A DNA stretch of 64,000 nucleotides. Source: Callaeas wilsoni (lineage: Eukaryota > Chordata > Aves > Passeriformes > Callaeidae). The notes below the pieces were generated by a model. It worked only from the letters and a program-made list of their open reading frames with translations, was not told the origin of the DNA and made no database searches. Below are positions 38,440-51,300 of the stretch, one piece after another (position 1 is the first letter of the stretch; each line of letters begins with the position of its first letter). The stretch is from assembly GCA_013398955.1 (NCBI GenBank), contig VWPU01009501.1, forward strand, positions 519,501 to 583,500, in the 5' to 3' direction. Both the position numbers and the translations under genes were made by a program.

Positions 38440-38990
38440 TACAAAACAGCACCACATAGATCTCATGTCCACCAAGGCAGCAACTGCCCTTCTCAAGGAC
38501 CTTTAGGCAAGAGGGATTATTGTCACCACCAACTCCTCTTTGAATGCACCTTTTTGGTCCTTTCAGAAACCAAAGGGTGACTGGCAGCTGACCGTAGATT
38601 ACTGTGCTGTCAACAAGGCATCAACAATCCTTTCGTGTGGCAGTCCCATCTATCTTGAACCTGAATTTTCCCATTGATTGTGATTCCCATCCTTGGTTGG
38701 GAGCCACTGATGTTAAAGGCGTGTCTTTCATTATTCCTCTGCAGCCCAAGGACTGCAAGTAGTTTATGTTCACTGCAAATCCATTCAATATATGTTTACT
38801 CACCTTCCTCAGGGATTTATTCCTAGACCTGTAAGCGCACATGCCATGTTATCAAGCTTTTGTATACCTTAAGGGATGTGCATTAGTGATATATTGATGA
38901 CATCCTTCATGATAGTCCAGATTGCACTTCTGCCATGAACATCATGATCACGTGTTTTCAATATCTTGATGTTGTCATTCTAGAGCCTAA
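38440..38990 (+). pseudogene. Endogenous retrovirus pol (RT) remnant, ERVL-like
   Basis: The plus strand carries a broken reverse transcriptase of an endogenous retrovirus. Readable blocks in order are a KPKGDWQLTVDY motif at about 38568-38603, a DVKG...IPLQP block near 38710-38750, a THLPQG motif near 38801-38815 and the catalytic YIDD at 38890-38901. These blocks lie in different frames and are separated by stops, so the gene is dead and cannot give a protein. The block order and the DVK...IPLQP style fit class III (ERVL/spuma-like) pol, from memory of that family. Protease, RNase H and integrase were not recognised on either side. Confidence 0.8.
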
Positions 38991-39003
38991 GTGGCAAATG
39001 CCT

Positions 39004-39055
39004 GCCAGCTGTATGTCCCCTCCCAATATCTTGTGCACCCCCAACCTACTGGCCT
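39004..39055 (-). mobile_element. ERVL-type LTR fragment (U3 middle), minus strand
   Basis: About 50 bp (gtcccctcccaatatcttg, then tgcacccccaacctactgg) is the antisense of a U3 segment that recurs in the LTR at 59140-59709, where it reads ggaggctggggtgcatgag followed by aatttgggag. It lies just 3' of the RT remnant but in the opposite orientation. Its boundaries are abrupt. Confidence 0.55.
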
Positions 39056-41527
39056 TTGGAAATCTTCAATCAATACCTTAGAGTAACAATTTCCAGAGTT
39101 TAGGAAGAGAATTTATTTTAAATAGGGTTCAGCTCAATGTGCTAATTTTGTTTTACTGAAGGCAGTAATCTCTTAAATTGATTACACTTTGAAATTGCAC
39201 ATTCAGACAGAGCAGGTCTGTAAAAATTCACACAAAACTGTTCTTGCAATCAGTTTTCAATAGTTTGCAGAGTTTCAGATATGTTTTGGCATTTGAAACT
39301 TTGCATATATCTACTTGTATATCTTCAATTAACCTAAAGACAGCTTACATTTATCTTTGGTTTAAGATGCATCTTGAATTTGATCTAGTTGTTACTGAAG
39401 CAAATATTTTGTTGTTTTGCTTTATTCACAAAGTTGCACTCATCTAGAGAATATAACCCTCTGGGGTACTCTGCAAAAGGCAAGGCAGTACAAGAACCTT
39501 CCAAACTGTGGTGGGGTAGCCTTATTATCATAGCACATTGCCAAAGTTAATAAACTTTTCTGTAAGCAACAGTAATTATCCATGTTTGAATGACGTTCAT
39601 TTCAGTCACACTAACTTCTGATAGCATATTCAACACTACCATTCATATGTTGGCATAGCACTATGCTGCTTTGCGTGGCTATACCCAATTTGTGAGTCTG
39701 TATCAATGAAAGTAATGTGGACAACTTCTGCATTCAACTATTTTCTTGCCAGGACACTTTGCAGAGCCATTAAAGAACATAGGGTGCTTTAAGATTATGT
39801 ATTGCTGGCAAAGAAACCTGACATCACCAAACCTGTTTCTGACACAACTTATTTGTCTGCAAATATCAGCCTACACAAGACCCATTTGAAGAGATTAATG
39901 GCCATGGGAGTCTGCAGTAATACTGGCTTATGAAATGCACTTCATCAGGCGGTATCATAGCTCAGCTCCTTCCTGTATGGATTGTTTTGGTCAGAACTAA
40001 AATCTTAATGGCAGGCTGATGACATACATGCCAACATGAAATATACTTACAGAAAGATATCCCAGAGACTGTTCTATAGATACACCACTCATATCTGATG
40101 CTGCTGGACCTGAAGCTGGTTAAGAATGTGTCTGTGAGGGTAGGGTGTCTTACTTATTTTGTAAATAATTCATTCACCATGGCTACAAAACCGATACAAT
40201 TTCCAGACTATTCTTAAATATTTCATATTTTAGGAGACTAAGAAGCAGTTGCATACATAGAGCCCTTTGCCAGCTCCTTCTGGTTGTGCAGTGCACTACA
40301 TCCCTTTGCTATGAGTATTTTTACAAAGTCCTCTAAAGGCAGAAGAGATCCTACAAATCAAGATTATGAGATGACTTCAGATAAGGGTCTTTTGACACTA
40401 CATCTGTGGTGCTTAGAGGATTCTCAGAGAGGTCACTGTGCTCCTGGGTCACTTGTCTCAGCCTACAACTTGCCTGGTACAAAGGTGACACTATTCCTCT
40501 CAGAGAGGTCAAGGTTCACTGATGGCTGTAGGGTTTGTTACGATGCTGCTTTCCAGTGAAAGTAATGGCACCCTGAGGGCCTTTTGCACAGAGGTGTAGT
40601 TGTGTTCTAGTCTCAGCTGCAGAGGTGAGCTGAGCAGCTGCTCTGCCCTCCAGCACTGTTTGCCCAGATGGACTTTGTGGGCCACAAGAACCTGAGGATA
40701 TGGTTCAGGATAAAGTCAGCAGTGCTATCTTTATTACATGTAGGTTGAGTATCTTAAAAACTCTCAGTATTAGAGCAGCTTTACTGCTATTTATTCTGTT
40801 GCAGTAGTCTTTGTGTAATTTCAATAGTAGCAAGACCTAATGCTGATGGGTTTTTTAAATTCTTTCCTAGGTTATTAACCGTGAAATTTTAAAGATTAAT
40901 TTCTCAATAATAATTCTTCACTGTAGGTGTATTTGTTTCCCTGTACATTAACCATTTACCTGTATGGCACTGTGCAGATTTTGAATTTCTAGAATATCCT
41001 CCTCTGCAATGGAAAAGAGGTGGATAAATCCAGATTAATATTTTCCCAGTACATCACCTGAAGTAATTACAATGCTTCTTTTATGTCTAAACAAGAATGG
41101 ACAATCTCAAGGTTTTATTGTCAATTTGGTTTCTTATTTTTCTAAAAGTAATTCTCAACTTCAGTACAGAACGTGTATATGCTTAGCCAGTTCCATACTA
41201 CTGAAACTACTAGGACACCCGTCAGGCCTTTCACACTAAAAAGTCAGTCACTTTTACAGAGTTTCCAGCAAGACATTGAGAACAAACATACACAGCATTG
41301 CACAGATGAAAATTTACATGTCCTTCAGTGAAGGCCAATTATTTGATAAGGCATTTCATACTGAGTGTGTCAGGTAGGAGCAGATTCTGCTGCCCTGCAG
41401 AGCAGCCGGGCACACTATAGTCAACAGCACCTTCTGCTCCACACCCACTGGTGTGCTGGTCCACCGAGGGCACTTGAAGCACTGAATCACCATTCAAAAA
41501 GGTTAGAAATTTTCTGAAGTTTCTGCT
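39056..41527. other. DNA without recognised feature
   Basis: Nothing recognised. I looked here for RNase H and integrase sequence continuing the pol remnant and found none that could be supported. Confidence 0.4.
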
Positions 41528-41636
41528 CTTCATTTTCTTTTTCCTTTTGTCTTTTTTCTGTTTTCTTTTTGCCTTTTTTCCCTTTTTCTTTTTTCTGTTT
41601 TCTTTTTTCTTTTTTTCTTTTTCTCTTTTTTTTTTG
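41528..41636. repeat. Polypyrimidine (CTTTT-rich) tract
   Basis: About 110 bp of nearly pure pyrimidine on the plus strand, made of irregular CTTTT/CTTTTTT units. The minus-strand open frame of 41339-41749 passes through it as a lysine/glutamate-rich translation and is not considered a gene. Confidence 0.9.
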
Positions 41637-41751
41637 ACTCTTATGTTTTCTCCACACAGGGCAGAATCACAGAAAAACAGAAGTGCCTTTCCCAACAACT
41701 TAAATTGAGGAATTGGTGGCTGTGTTCTGTACATGCCATATGATGGCACTC

Positions 41752-42445
41752 AAGGTGATCTGCTCCATGACCTTGCCTGTCACTGAGGTCACACTGACAG
41801 GCCTGTAGTTCTGTGGATCATTCCTGCCTTTCATGTGGAAGAGCAGGAGTTAGTTAATAACCAGTCAACTGGGACATGCCCAGTTAGCATGAGTTGCTGA
41901 TAAAAGACTGAAGCAAGCTCTTCCTCCAACTCCCTCAGTACCCTTGGGTGAATCCCATCTGGCCACACAGATTGTGTTTGTCTAAGTGGAGTAGCAGGTC
42001 ACTGACCATTTCCCCTTGGTTTATTTGGCTTTATTTGCTGCTTCTCATCCCTGTCTTTCAGCTCAGAGGGTTGAGTACCTGGAGTACAGCTGGTCCTCCT
42101 CCTACAGACTGAGCCAAAGGAGGCATTAAGTACCTCAATCTTTTGCTCATCCTTTTTCACTGTGTTTCCCCCTGCATCCAATAGTGGATGAAGACTCCCC
42201 TTAGCTCACCTTTTGTTGTTGATTTATTTATTGAATTTCTTGTATTAATTTGTTTTGTCTTTTACGACAGCAGCCAGATTAAGTTCTAGTTGGCCTTTGG
42301 CCCTTTGAAGTTTTGCGTGCATAACTTCACAACATCCTTATAGTCCTCGTGAATTGCCTGCCCCTTCTTCCAGAGGTCATAGACTCATTTTTCTTCTTGA
42401 GTTCCAGCCAAAGCTCCCACTCCATTTCTCTGGGAAGACTTGTGC
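41752..42445 (-). mobile_element. CR1 LINE internal fragment (pre-RT/RT)
   Basis: The minus strand encodes the CR1 ORF2 region just upstream of and entering the reverse transcriptase. At 42060-42170 it reads KKDEQKIEVLNASFGSVC and then CTPGTQPSELKDRD, a conserved CR1 linker. Toward 41752 the plus strand gives the antisense of the GKVMEQIL-type fingers block (gatctgctccatgacctt). Both ends are missing. The absence of the CR1 3' tail is unusual, because CR1 copies are normally 5'-truncated but retain their 3' end. A later deletion or rearrangement must have removed it. Confidence 0.82.
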
Positions 42446-42544
42446 CTCCTTGGGACCCGAGTTAAGGATCTTAAGGGAAAGGTTCCTACCCTGAAAATGT
42501 GCTCAGCTTATCAGCCATTACAGATTTTTAAGGCAGGCAGCAAT

Positions 42545-42790
42545 TAAGTTGAGACAAGAAGTCCAAGAGCAATCAGGAGAGACTTCAAGGGCCTTGGAAT
42601 GACTGGTTAGGGGATCAGGAGCAAAAGTGGTGTTCTCCTCTATCCTTCCAGTTGAGGGGATGATGAAGGAAGAAACAGGAAGAACCATCAGATACATCCA
42701 AGCCTGGTGTCACTGGCAGAATTTCGTGGGGTTTGATCAGTTTGCATGACTGATCATAGACAGATGTCACCTGTCTCAAAGTGGAAAAAA
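42545..42790 (+). pseudogene. CR1 ORF1 esterase-domain remnant
   Basis: The plus strand reads DFKGLG near 42582, then GAKVVFSSILPVEG near 42620-42661, then AWCHWQNFVGFDQF before a stop near 42749. From memory these correspond to the C-terminal half of the SGNH-hydrolase (esterase) domain carried by ORF1 of avian CR1 elements. An in-frame stop near 42609 and the stop near 42749 break it, and the catalytic N-terminal part was not found. The orientation is opposite to the neighbouring CR1 RT fragment at 41752-42445, so the two are separate insertions or a rearranged single one. Confidence 0.6.
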
Positions 42791-43590
42791 GGATCCCCCC
42801 ACAGAAGTCAGCAGTGCTTGTGGGTCACAGTGCCCACACCCTGGCAACATGTAGGTACTACGCCTAAAGCCTCCAGCATCCTGGAGCCAGCTGAGCACAT
42901 CTCTTGGATGGACATAGGAGTCCTGGCATCTGGTCTTGTGACATGCAAAATGTGGCCTTCCACTAGAGTTTCTTCTTTCCAGGAGTGTTTTCTAGTCATT
43001 GGTAGGTAATAAGGAAATTGACTTATATTCTTTTTTCTTTTGTTTATATGCTTGTTAAAAATTTTGAAAAGCCTTTATGTTGTTATATGATGGATTGAAA
43101 ACAAATTATGAGTGCTGAAAAATTTTCAGACAACAGAACCTGTGTTTTCCCAGGAGCAATTTTATGAAAGCCTTAATACAGATATCTGTTTACTTTGAGT
43201 TTTATGTCTTATCACAAATATTTTTTCCCCACAGGAGTGATGGCAAGAATCATTAACTTCCAGTTCCTAATAATGGAAGAATTCCTGCTTTGCTCTTACT
43301 GATATTACCAAATTACTACACACATGGTCTTTATGGACAATGCTCTGTGCTGCTGAGCTTCAGAGACCAGTGTGAACTCACTGATTACGGTGGAGTTAAA
43401 CTGATACTTACCCTTTCTATTGGCTTTCAGTAATGTTTCCTTCTGTTCATACCAATCGTTGCCACCAAGAAGGAACATAATCAAAGTGATTGGATGAAGC
43501 ATAACATAATCACAAATGCTATGTTTTGCACATAGCTAAAATACAAAGGTTTAGTTTTCACTTTTTAACTGCAATGCTAATATTTGCCAT
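42791..43590. other. DNA without recognised feature
   Basis: 42800-43000 may hold more CR1-derived sequence, but I cannot support it. 43.0-43.59 kb is AT-rich unique-looking DNA. Confidence 0.4.
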
Positions 43591-43970
43591 TGTTCTGGTT
43601 TAAAACCTAGCAGGAAAATTAAACACACTCAAACTTCCGCCTTTCCCCACCCCCTCCTAATAGTGGAGGAAAACATTGGGAGAGATTATAAGTGGAGTCA
43701 CAATTTACTGAAAACTTACAATAATCACAACAATATTAATAAAAGAGTATACCAAAGACAGAGTGTTTTATCCACAACAGGATATTCACCACAGAACAAG
43801 CAAACATGCTTCCCAAACACAGCACCCAGAGTGGTTTCCCAAGCAAAGGCAAATGGTGGCTTGGCCTCAAAGTTCTTCCCATGGTACTGAGGAGCACACA
43901 GGCAGCATGCTGGAGAGGCTCCCACGGCTCAGTCTTCTCCCTCCCATCCTGGAAACAATGGAAAACAGGG
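43591..43970 (+). mobile_element. Second LTR fragment, cut by the nested solo LTR
   Basis: Starting TGTTCTGGTTTAAAACCTAG at 43591, this resembles the start of another avian ERV LTR family, and the later stretch aacaagcaaacatgcttccc also has an LTR-like look. It is interrupted at 43970 by the CAGGG target site of the solo LTR at 43971. I do not see a clear resumption after 45346, so this LTR was either already truncated or its remainder has diverged. No target duplication can be assigned. Confidence 0.5.
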
Positions 43971-44152
43971 TGTGTTGATTTGGCATGGCCTGTTTTTCTG
44001 GTAGTGGTGGGGGCAGGGGGTGGCACAGGGATAGTTTCTGTGAGAAGCTGCTAGAAGCTCCCACCATGTCTGACAGAGCCAATCTCTGATGGCTCTGAAG
44101 ACGGACAGGCTGCTGGCCCAATTAAAGATGTTAGTAACGCCTCTGTGATGAT

Positions 44153-44161
44153 GTATTTAAG
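44153..44161 (+). promoter_or_regulatory. TATA-like box of the solo LTR
   Basis: gtatttaag within tgatgatgtatttaagaaaa sits where this LTR family has its TATA element, as I recall it. The captured TNIK-like segment lies downstream, so transcripts starting here would contain it. Confidence 0.5.
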
Positions 44162-44400
44162 AAAATCAAAACAGTGCACACACAGTGTTTTCCCAAGGGG
44201 TGGGGAGGCACCACTGGCGCCACTGCGGGCACCGCCATCTCGGCACAGCCCATGGCAAGCCTTGCTTGCCTGGATGCCCCTAGCCCACTGCACCACGGGC
44301 AGAAGGGCAGAGGCAGCGGCTTCTCCTTTTCAGTGCCCCGCATGAGGAGAGGCGTTAAATAGCGCCAGTGCCATGGTGGCCACCACTGCCCACGTGGTAG

Positions 44401-44559
<159 letters not shown>

Positions 44560-45164
44560 TCAGAGAAGAGAAAGTGAGGACATGTGAGGAAAACAAAATG
44601 GCGACACCAAGGTCAGTGGAAAAGAAAGAGAGGGAGGAGGTGCTCCAGGCACTGGAGCTGAGATTCCTCTACAGGCCGTAGTGAGGACTATAGTGAAGCA
44701 AACTGTCCCCCTGTAATGCATGAAGTCCACGGGGGATGCAGAGATCCACTCGCAGCCCATGAGAAAAGTGCTTGCACTGGAGCGGGTGGATGTAATCTGT
44801 AATCTAGTGGGAGACCCAAACAGAGAGAGAGGGCCCCTGCTTCCAGAGATAGAGAGAGAGGGCCCTTGCTTTCAAACTAGAGCAGCCTAGCCTTAAAAGA
44901 CTGCACCCCATGGACGAGTGACCCACGCCACAGCAGTTTTGGGAAGACTGCCTGTGGGAGGGACCCCAGGGCATAGCAGAGAAAAGATGCCTCTCCCTGA
45001 GTGAACAGAAAAAGATTTCAGATGATGAACTGACCAAGACTCTCATGCCCTATCTCCCTGACCTGTTGGTGGGAAAGAGGGAGGGGCTGGGGGAAAAAAA
45101 GGTGTTTTAAAGGCTTATTATTAAAGGCTTACTTCTCATTATCCTCCTCTGACACTGTTAATAA

Positions 45165-45170
45165 TAAATT
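45165..45170 (+). terminator. Poly(A) signal AATAAA of the solo LTR
   Basis: AATAAA within taataataaattgac, about 175 bp before the LTR end. This is the expected position of the R/U5 poly(A) signal in this orientation and supports the plus-strand assignment. Confidence 0.65.
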
Positions 45171-45341
45171 GACTTTATACCTTTAAATTTGAACCTGTTT
45201 TCCTGCCTACCTGCCTCCCAGTCCTTAACTCATGAGCCCTTTGTTAATTTTTTTCTCCTCTGCCCTGCTCAACTGTAGAAAAGAAGGCAAGTGAATGACT
45301 TTCATGAGTACCTGCCATTTGGCCAGTGTCAAACCATGACA

Positions 45342-48300
45342 CAGGGACAACTCAAAACCTGGAAAACTAACTTGTTTGAGTGACTTGTGCTGCCAAGATG
45401 CTGACTCCAGCTGCAGTGCTGGTCACAGCTCAGGCTCTTTATCTGTCAGGGGCTGGGTGGTGTCAGTGGTGCAGGTGCAGGAGCAAATGAAATCTCCTCT
45501 TAGCACCTAATTTGTGTTCATCAGGCTGTGTAAAACAAATTTGGGATTTCAATCCCTTTTTAGGTGCACAGGAGTTTGAGCCTGGGAAATTAGGGATCAC
45601 CAGTTACATTTGAATCACTCTCACCCTTCCACATCTTGAACTGCTGGATGTCCAATGCTGGGCCACTGACAGCAGCAGGATGGATTATAAATGAAGTCTT
45701 CCCACCACAAGGAGTCAGACACCCCTATGCATGCCTGGGGGAATGTGAGGGAAAGCACATGTTTCCACAGGACAGGATCACCTTTAACACCTGAGCTGCA
45801 AAAGCAGCCTCACTGACTTTCTTCTTTCTGGGACATCACAGATTTACCAACCAAATGCACTGACAAATGGCATCCTAGTATATGAAACTGGCTCTGTGCT
45901 ATGCTGTAAATTCATAAATTGTATTTTGGGGACCAAAAGACTGTGTTTTGAACTGGCAGCTACAAGCACTCCTCCCAGACCACACACAACCCACAGTGAA
46001 GTCTGGAGTACAGGATCCCACCCTGGAGATCCCCAGGTCATACATGTTCCCAGAGAGTGCTGTTTTCCAGGGCTGACACCTTTCCATCAGTGTTAGCTTC
46101 ACTGCAGGAACAGAACAATGCCCACCAAGAAGGACAGCAAGTGGGTTAGCTGTCCTTTGCAGAACCTGCATACAATCTCTTATATTCAACAAGCAAGTGA
46201 AGTTCTGGGCAGCACACCAATTATAGCTATAGCTGGGTCACTGCATCTTAGGGGAGACAAGATAAACCCAGATGATCACTTTTTATTTAGAGCCTTCGTT
46301 ATCCTTTATCTTCTCTGAGTCATCTCCTACACTGTGTGGGGACAGACAAAAAGAACAAAACAGAAGATAAATAAAGCTAAACTACTGAAGAAAACAGTTT
46401 AATGGAATTTTTATGTTGAGTAATTTCATTATTGTTCAGAATTTGCTGATTCATCTGTTTGTAGATATAATTAATCACAGGCAATCAAGAAGTAGGGTTA
46501 AAACTTTTTCAATCTCTTATTATTTTCACTCATAAATTTAATGTATTTATTTGTCTAAATGCAAGTAAGTATCAGTATTACATTTAATGTTTTCTGTATT
46601 GTCAGAATGTATCTTCAACCATGTAGAGCCTGATAATGCAACAGATTTTTCCACTATAAATTCTGTGATCCTTTAGGGTGGCAAGGGAATTGGGTAGGTT
46701 CCTGAGTCCAAGATATAATATATCTTGTGCCTAAGGTACCATAGGCCTAAATAGAATGAATAAAACTTTAGACTCAAATGAAAAATGATATAATATCTCC
46801 AGAAAATTTTAGTGCTTGTTTTGCATCCTTCATTTCTATGTAATTCTTGACCCTTTGCAGTCAGATTTGTCAAACGAGCAATATTTTAGAAAAATGGATA
46901 AAAATCTGAGAAGAAGGTAAAATGCAGTATAGATTATAACCATGCTGAGAAGCCATGTTTCTGGAGCAACTGAGATTAATTATTAGTAAATCTTGTGCCA
47001 TGTTCATCATGGCACAAAATTTAAATTAGCAATGTATTTCAAGCACAAAAACTTTAAAAAGAAGTTCACTAAGTTAAATCTTTATTAATTGAAAGCTGCC
47101 TTCATGCAGGTGCTTTAATAGTGCAAGAAAAGATGAAATGTTCAGTCTCAAGTACGTAGAGAAATGGCCAGAGGTCACTCAAAATGGACTGGTATACAGT
47201 GGAATCTTTGAGGAGTTCCAACAGGGGATTGGTGCAACTGATGGCCCCTGAAGTCCATTTAAATTGTCTTCAAGGTATTTAAATTCTTTTGAATTTCCTG
47301 GTTTGACACAGTTGTTACAGATTGAAACAAGCCCCGAATGATTTTTTATTTACATCCACTTCCACAAAGAATACAGTATTTTATTGACAAGGATCATCAC
47401 AGTGAGACCAGCAAATTTTCACTCAGTTGATCTGGCACAAGAAACCTCTTCCTGCTAAAGAGTATATTCTGATAACTGTAGCAAAGCAGATCGTTTCTGT
47501 GAGAAGTACCACTATCATCCTATAAATATGAAGGCTTTGGCTTCTAATGCCAGGTTTCACAAAACTGAGATATTGATGATGGCCTTAATTTTCTGGAAAG
47601 ATCTAATACTTCAGTAGTAAAACAGTGAAAGGGCCTTGTCATAAAATTCAGTAGCTGGATAGCACTTTGTAATACTAAACTGGCAAAATCACAATACATT
47701 TTTCTTTATTATGAAAAAGGAGAAATGAAAAATTCATTATTAGCCATATATGAGGTGATACAGTGTTAAAGATTGAAAGAGAAAATGATAATTCTCTATT
47801 GCATGAAGTTACAGGAAAAGTCCATCTCACTGGATTAGATAATAGTTCCCAAGTTTTTTGAAATACCTCTGACAGCAACTGAAATGTAGCTTGTCTTAAT
47901 TACAAGTTGTTCTGTTTATCTGTGTGTTTCCTCTTAAGTTTATTGACATGCTCATTAGATAGGTTTTGTTGTGGAGGTTTTTTAGTGGTGGTGTTTTTTT
48001 CTTCCTGGTACACTGGTCCTAAATTAACTGTAGCTATGAGGTAGGGGTAGTGCATAGAGTGAGACTATAACTTCCAGTGCCAGTTCCATCTTTCACTTTC
48101 TTCTTGACAGGTGAAAAAACTGAATACATGAAAGGCAGGATTATGTATTTATACAGTCCACAAATGAACTGACTGGGAAATGCCATAAAGCAAATATATG
48201 TATGGAAATATATGGAGCTTAGACTGATTTATCATAAATTACAATCAAATATATTAATCTAAAAGAGTGGAGTTGACTAGGAGTAGCAAAGCACTCAGAA

Positions 48301-51300
48301 AAGAATGCTTTCCTGTAAAAGAAGAACCTGGAAGGCAGCTCCTCAAAACTGTTCCTGACAGGACTGAGTAATGTAAATATCATACGATTCAAAAACTGAA
48401 AAAGTAATCTTGAATTGGCTTTGAAAATGCATAACTTCAAAACAGAAGAAGAAAGTTTACCTCTGCACATAGTCCTTGGCCTGGCTGTCTTTGAAGACAG
48501 AACCTTGGAAGCAGGCTGACAGAGACAATCAGGTTGGACTGTTGTAAGAGAACTGGCTTCTGGGCATAACAGTTCTGAACACCATGATTGAAGCTCATGT
48601 TAGTTGATGTTTAATGTGAAATCTTTTTTTGAGAGGAGGGAATGTAAACTAACACAACCTGAAGAAAAATAGCCTGGAAAGGATGAACTCAGTGGAAAGG
48701 AAAAGCTGCACAGCTCTGAGAGACTCCGAGGTTACGGTCAGTCTCTTAATTCCTCTGTGTGTTGACAATTCCCTTTCAGCTAGCTTTACCCACAACCTTT
48801 CTTCACAGTCTGTGTTGCACACCTTTTGACAGTTCAGTGGTCCTTACGGCCTTCTTAATTTCCTAGACATTAGTATTTTTCTAATAGAGAGTAATACTAC
48901 ATTTTATATTCTCTCTGTCAACCCACTGTTCTAGATTTAACCAATAATGCACATCCATGTTAACTTCGTTGTGTACTTTATGATCCATGTCATCACAGAA
49001 TAGTATAATTTGCCTGTAAATTATAGTTAAAATAAGCTCTAGTGTCAATGTGATCCAGGTTTCCCTCTAGTCATCTTTTAAGCAAAGCAATGTTTCCAAA
49101 TGCAAATGCCACTGCAGCCAGAGCAATGCCCTGGGGGGGAATTCACCGTGCAGGATAATTCTATGAAACTCAATTTTCTGCTATGTAAACTGGTCAGTTA
49201 GTTCTGTGCTATAATCTGGACCTGCATCTTGCATATGGGAAGAAGTTTTGCATGTGGGAAAGCTCTGGATCAGTGAACAACTGAGATGAACTGAAAGATG
49301 CTCATTGCATATTTGTATGCTTTGTTCTGAGATGAGAATATCTGATGTGTAATTTATGCCCACTTGTTTCTGGATTGGACAGGGCACCCTTCACCAAACC
49401 AGTCCTTCTTAGCTGCATGTACGTGGTCCCAATGTTTCCACCACTTCCCAGCTATACCACAGGGACAGGCGGTGAAATGATGAAGTGACCATAAAGGTTG
49501 AAAAAGGGCTGGATTATGACCTGATTTATCACACTGTACTGGCTGCAGTAAAGGCTAATAAAACATGAAAGAAAGAAGGTCATTGTTCTTCAGGGTGACA
49601 TCCTTAATGTGGAGGTTGAGAAGAATTCCTCATGCCTAAGTACAGTTTATTCCAAATCTCTTTATTGCCAGAGAAAGGACATTGGATTGCATATGGTCTG
49701 ATCTAGTACCTCCATTCCTCTGTAACAGATTAAACTAAATACCCTCAAGCCTACCTATGTCAGCAAAGGAACAACTGAAGGGTTTTTTTTCACAGCTGGT
49801 AGTCTGAAGAGCTGTAGCAAGTACTGGATGTCTCTTCTCACTGATTGTCATACTATAGTCTCATTATCTTGCTTCATAGGTGAATGCCTGTTTGTAATGA
49901 GGAGGTTCCACCAGCTGCAGTAACATGCTTTTTTTTACCCCAAAGAGCTGCTTCTTTGGTTGGAGCTGTGCTTTTATGGAGAGCAGGTGTAAGGCACTAT
50001 GGATTGGCTTCTTCTGGGTAAAAGTTTCACCCTCCAAACTGGATTTACACATCAGTGTACATTGAAGAAGTGTGTTGAGTAGCATAATCTGATTGATAAG
50101 CCCTTTGTTCCTTCCAGGAAGCTAGTGTTGGCTCCTGGCTCTGAACAGAAAACCATGGTGCCCACAAATCTGTTTTCAAAATCTGTAATGCTGAGATCTG
50201 ATTTTTTGCAAAACATTTTCCAATTACAGGGTTGTTGGATATCCTAAATCCTTAAAAAAAACTTTTACAAGGAGACTGACAGATAAATGTAGGTGCAACC
50301 AGTATTTTTACTGCAGTTTTAAAGTAGTTCTAAAATTTTATTTCTTTATTTAAGGCCCTAAGCTAAAAGAAGATTTATCAGTCTGCAGTAAGCAGCATCC
50401 TCTCATAAGAGCTCAGCAGTAAGCAGACAGCAAGCTGCATTACTTGAATGAAAAAGTGAAGTGTCATATAAACTCTGCTCTATTGGAAATGGATTAAAAC
50501 AGAGCCTGTGGCCTTCTCACTAAATCACAAAAGAGACTTACTACTGTGAATGCTATTTTTCCCAATTTTTCAAAGGAATATTCCTACTAAGATTTTTGGT
50601 TTGTTTCTTTTCCCATGCAGCTCACCTCTGGATAAAGCCAGTATGTCTCCAAGGGGCAGAAAGACTCAAGAAATGGGAAGAGCTCTTGCTCATGTTCAGT
50701 GCTCAGAGGTCAAGAAGGCTCTGCTCCCCTTATGAGCAATGGTGCCTGCTGAGTGTTCTTCCTCTCAGAGAGAAAGCTAAGGGAGGAATGGCATAATTTG
50801 TCCCCTCTCTGTCATCAGCAAGATGAAGCCTCTGGAGAGGGTCTACAGTTCTGATGGTTCTGCTAATGCAGCACTTGGAGGAGGAAGTAACTTCTGAAAA
50901 CATTTATAAGCCTCTAAACATGGTCATCAACAGGTGAAATGTAGCAGACTCGAGACTTCCCAACTCACCAGCAAGCACCATTGTAGACATATGAGCATCC
51001 GTATTTTAAAAGACAGAAATAGTTTATTGGCATTTTTTAAAGCCTAACTGTTTCCAAACACAAACCCAGAATCCCCCTGTGATGTGTCTTTATCGGTAAC
51101 TTAAGGGATGCTACCTAACTTGGCATGGACATGGACGTGGAAGATGTTTCATGTTTTACCAGCAGAAGGATGAGAAAACACAGAGAAGTACGAAATCAGC
51201 AAACACCTGCAGCCAGATCTGCACAGAATGCCCCATCATGGTACTAATTAAAACACAAACTCAATCAAAATGCAAAGTTCAGAGAAAACGTGATTGCAGC

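Noticed and set aside
41339..41749. 136-codon lysine/glutamate-rich minus-strand frame resembling a nuclear protein
   Set aside because: The charged region is the polypyrimidine tract read in antisense, and the ends are unrelated unique sequence.
45313..45318. tgccat near the LTR end as a target duplication for an element starting at 43591
   Set aside because: It lies inside the conserved 3' end of the solo LTR, which is better explained by the exact CAGGG duplication at 43966-43970 and 45342-45346.
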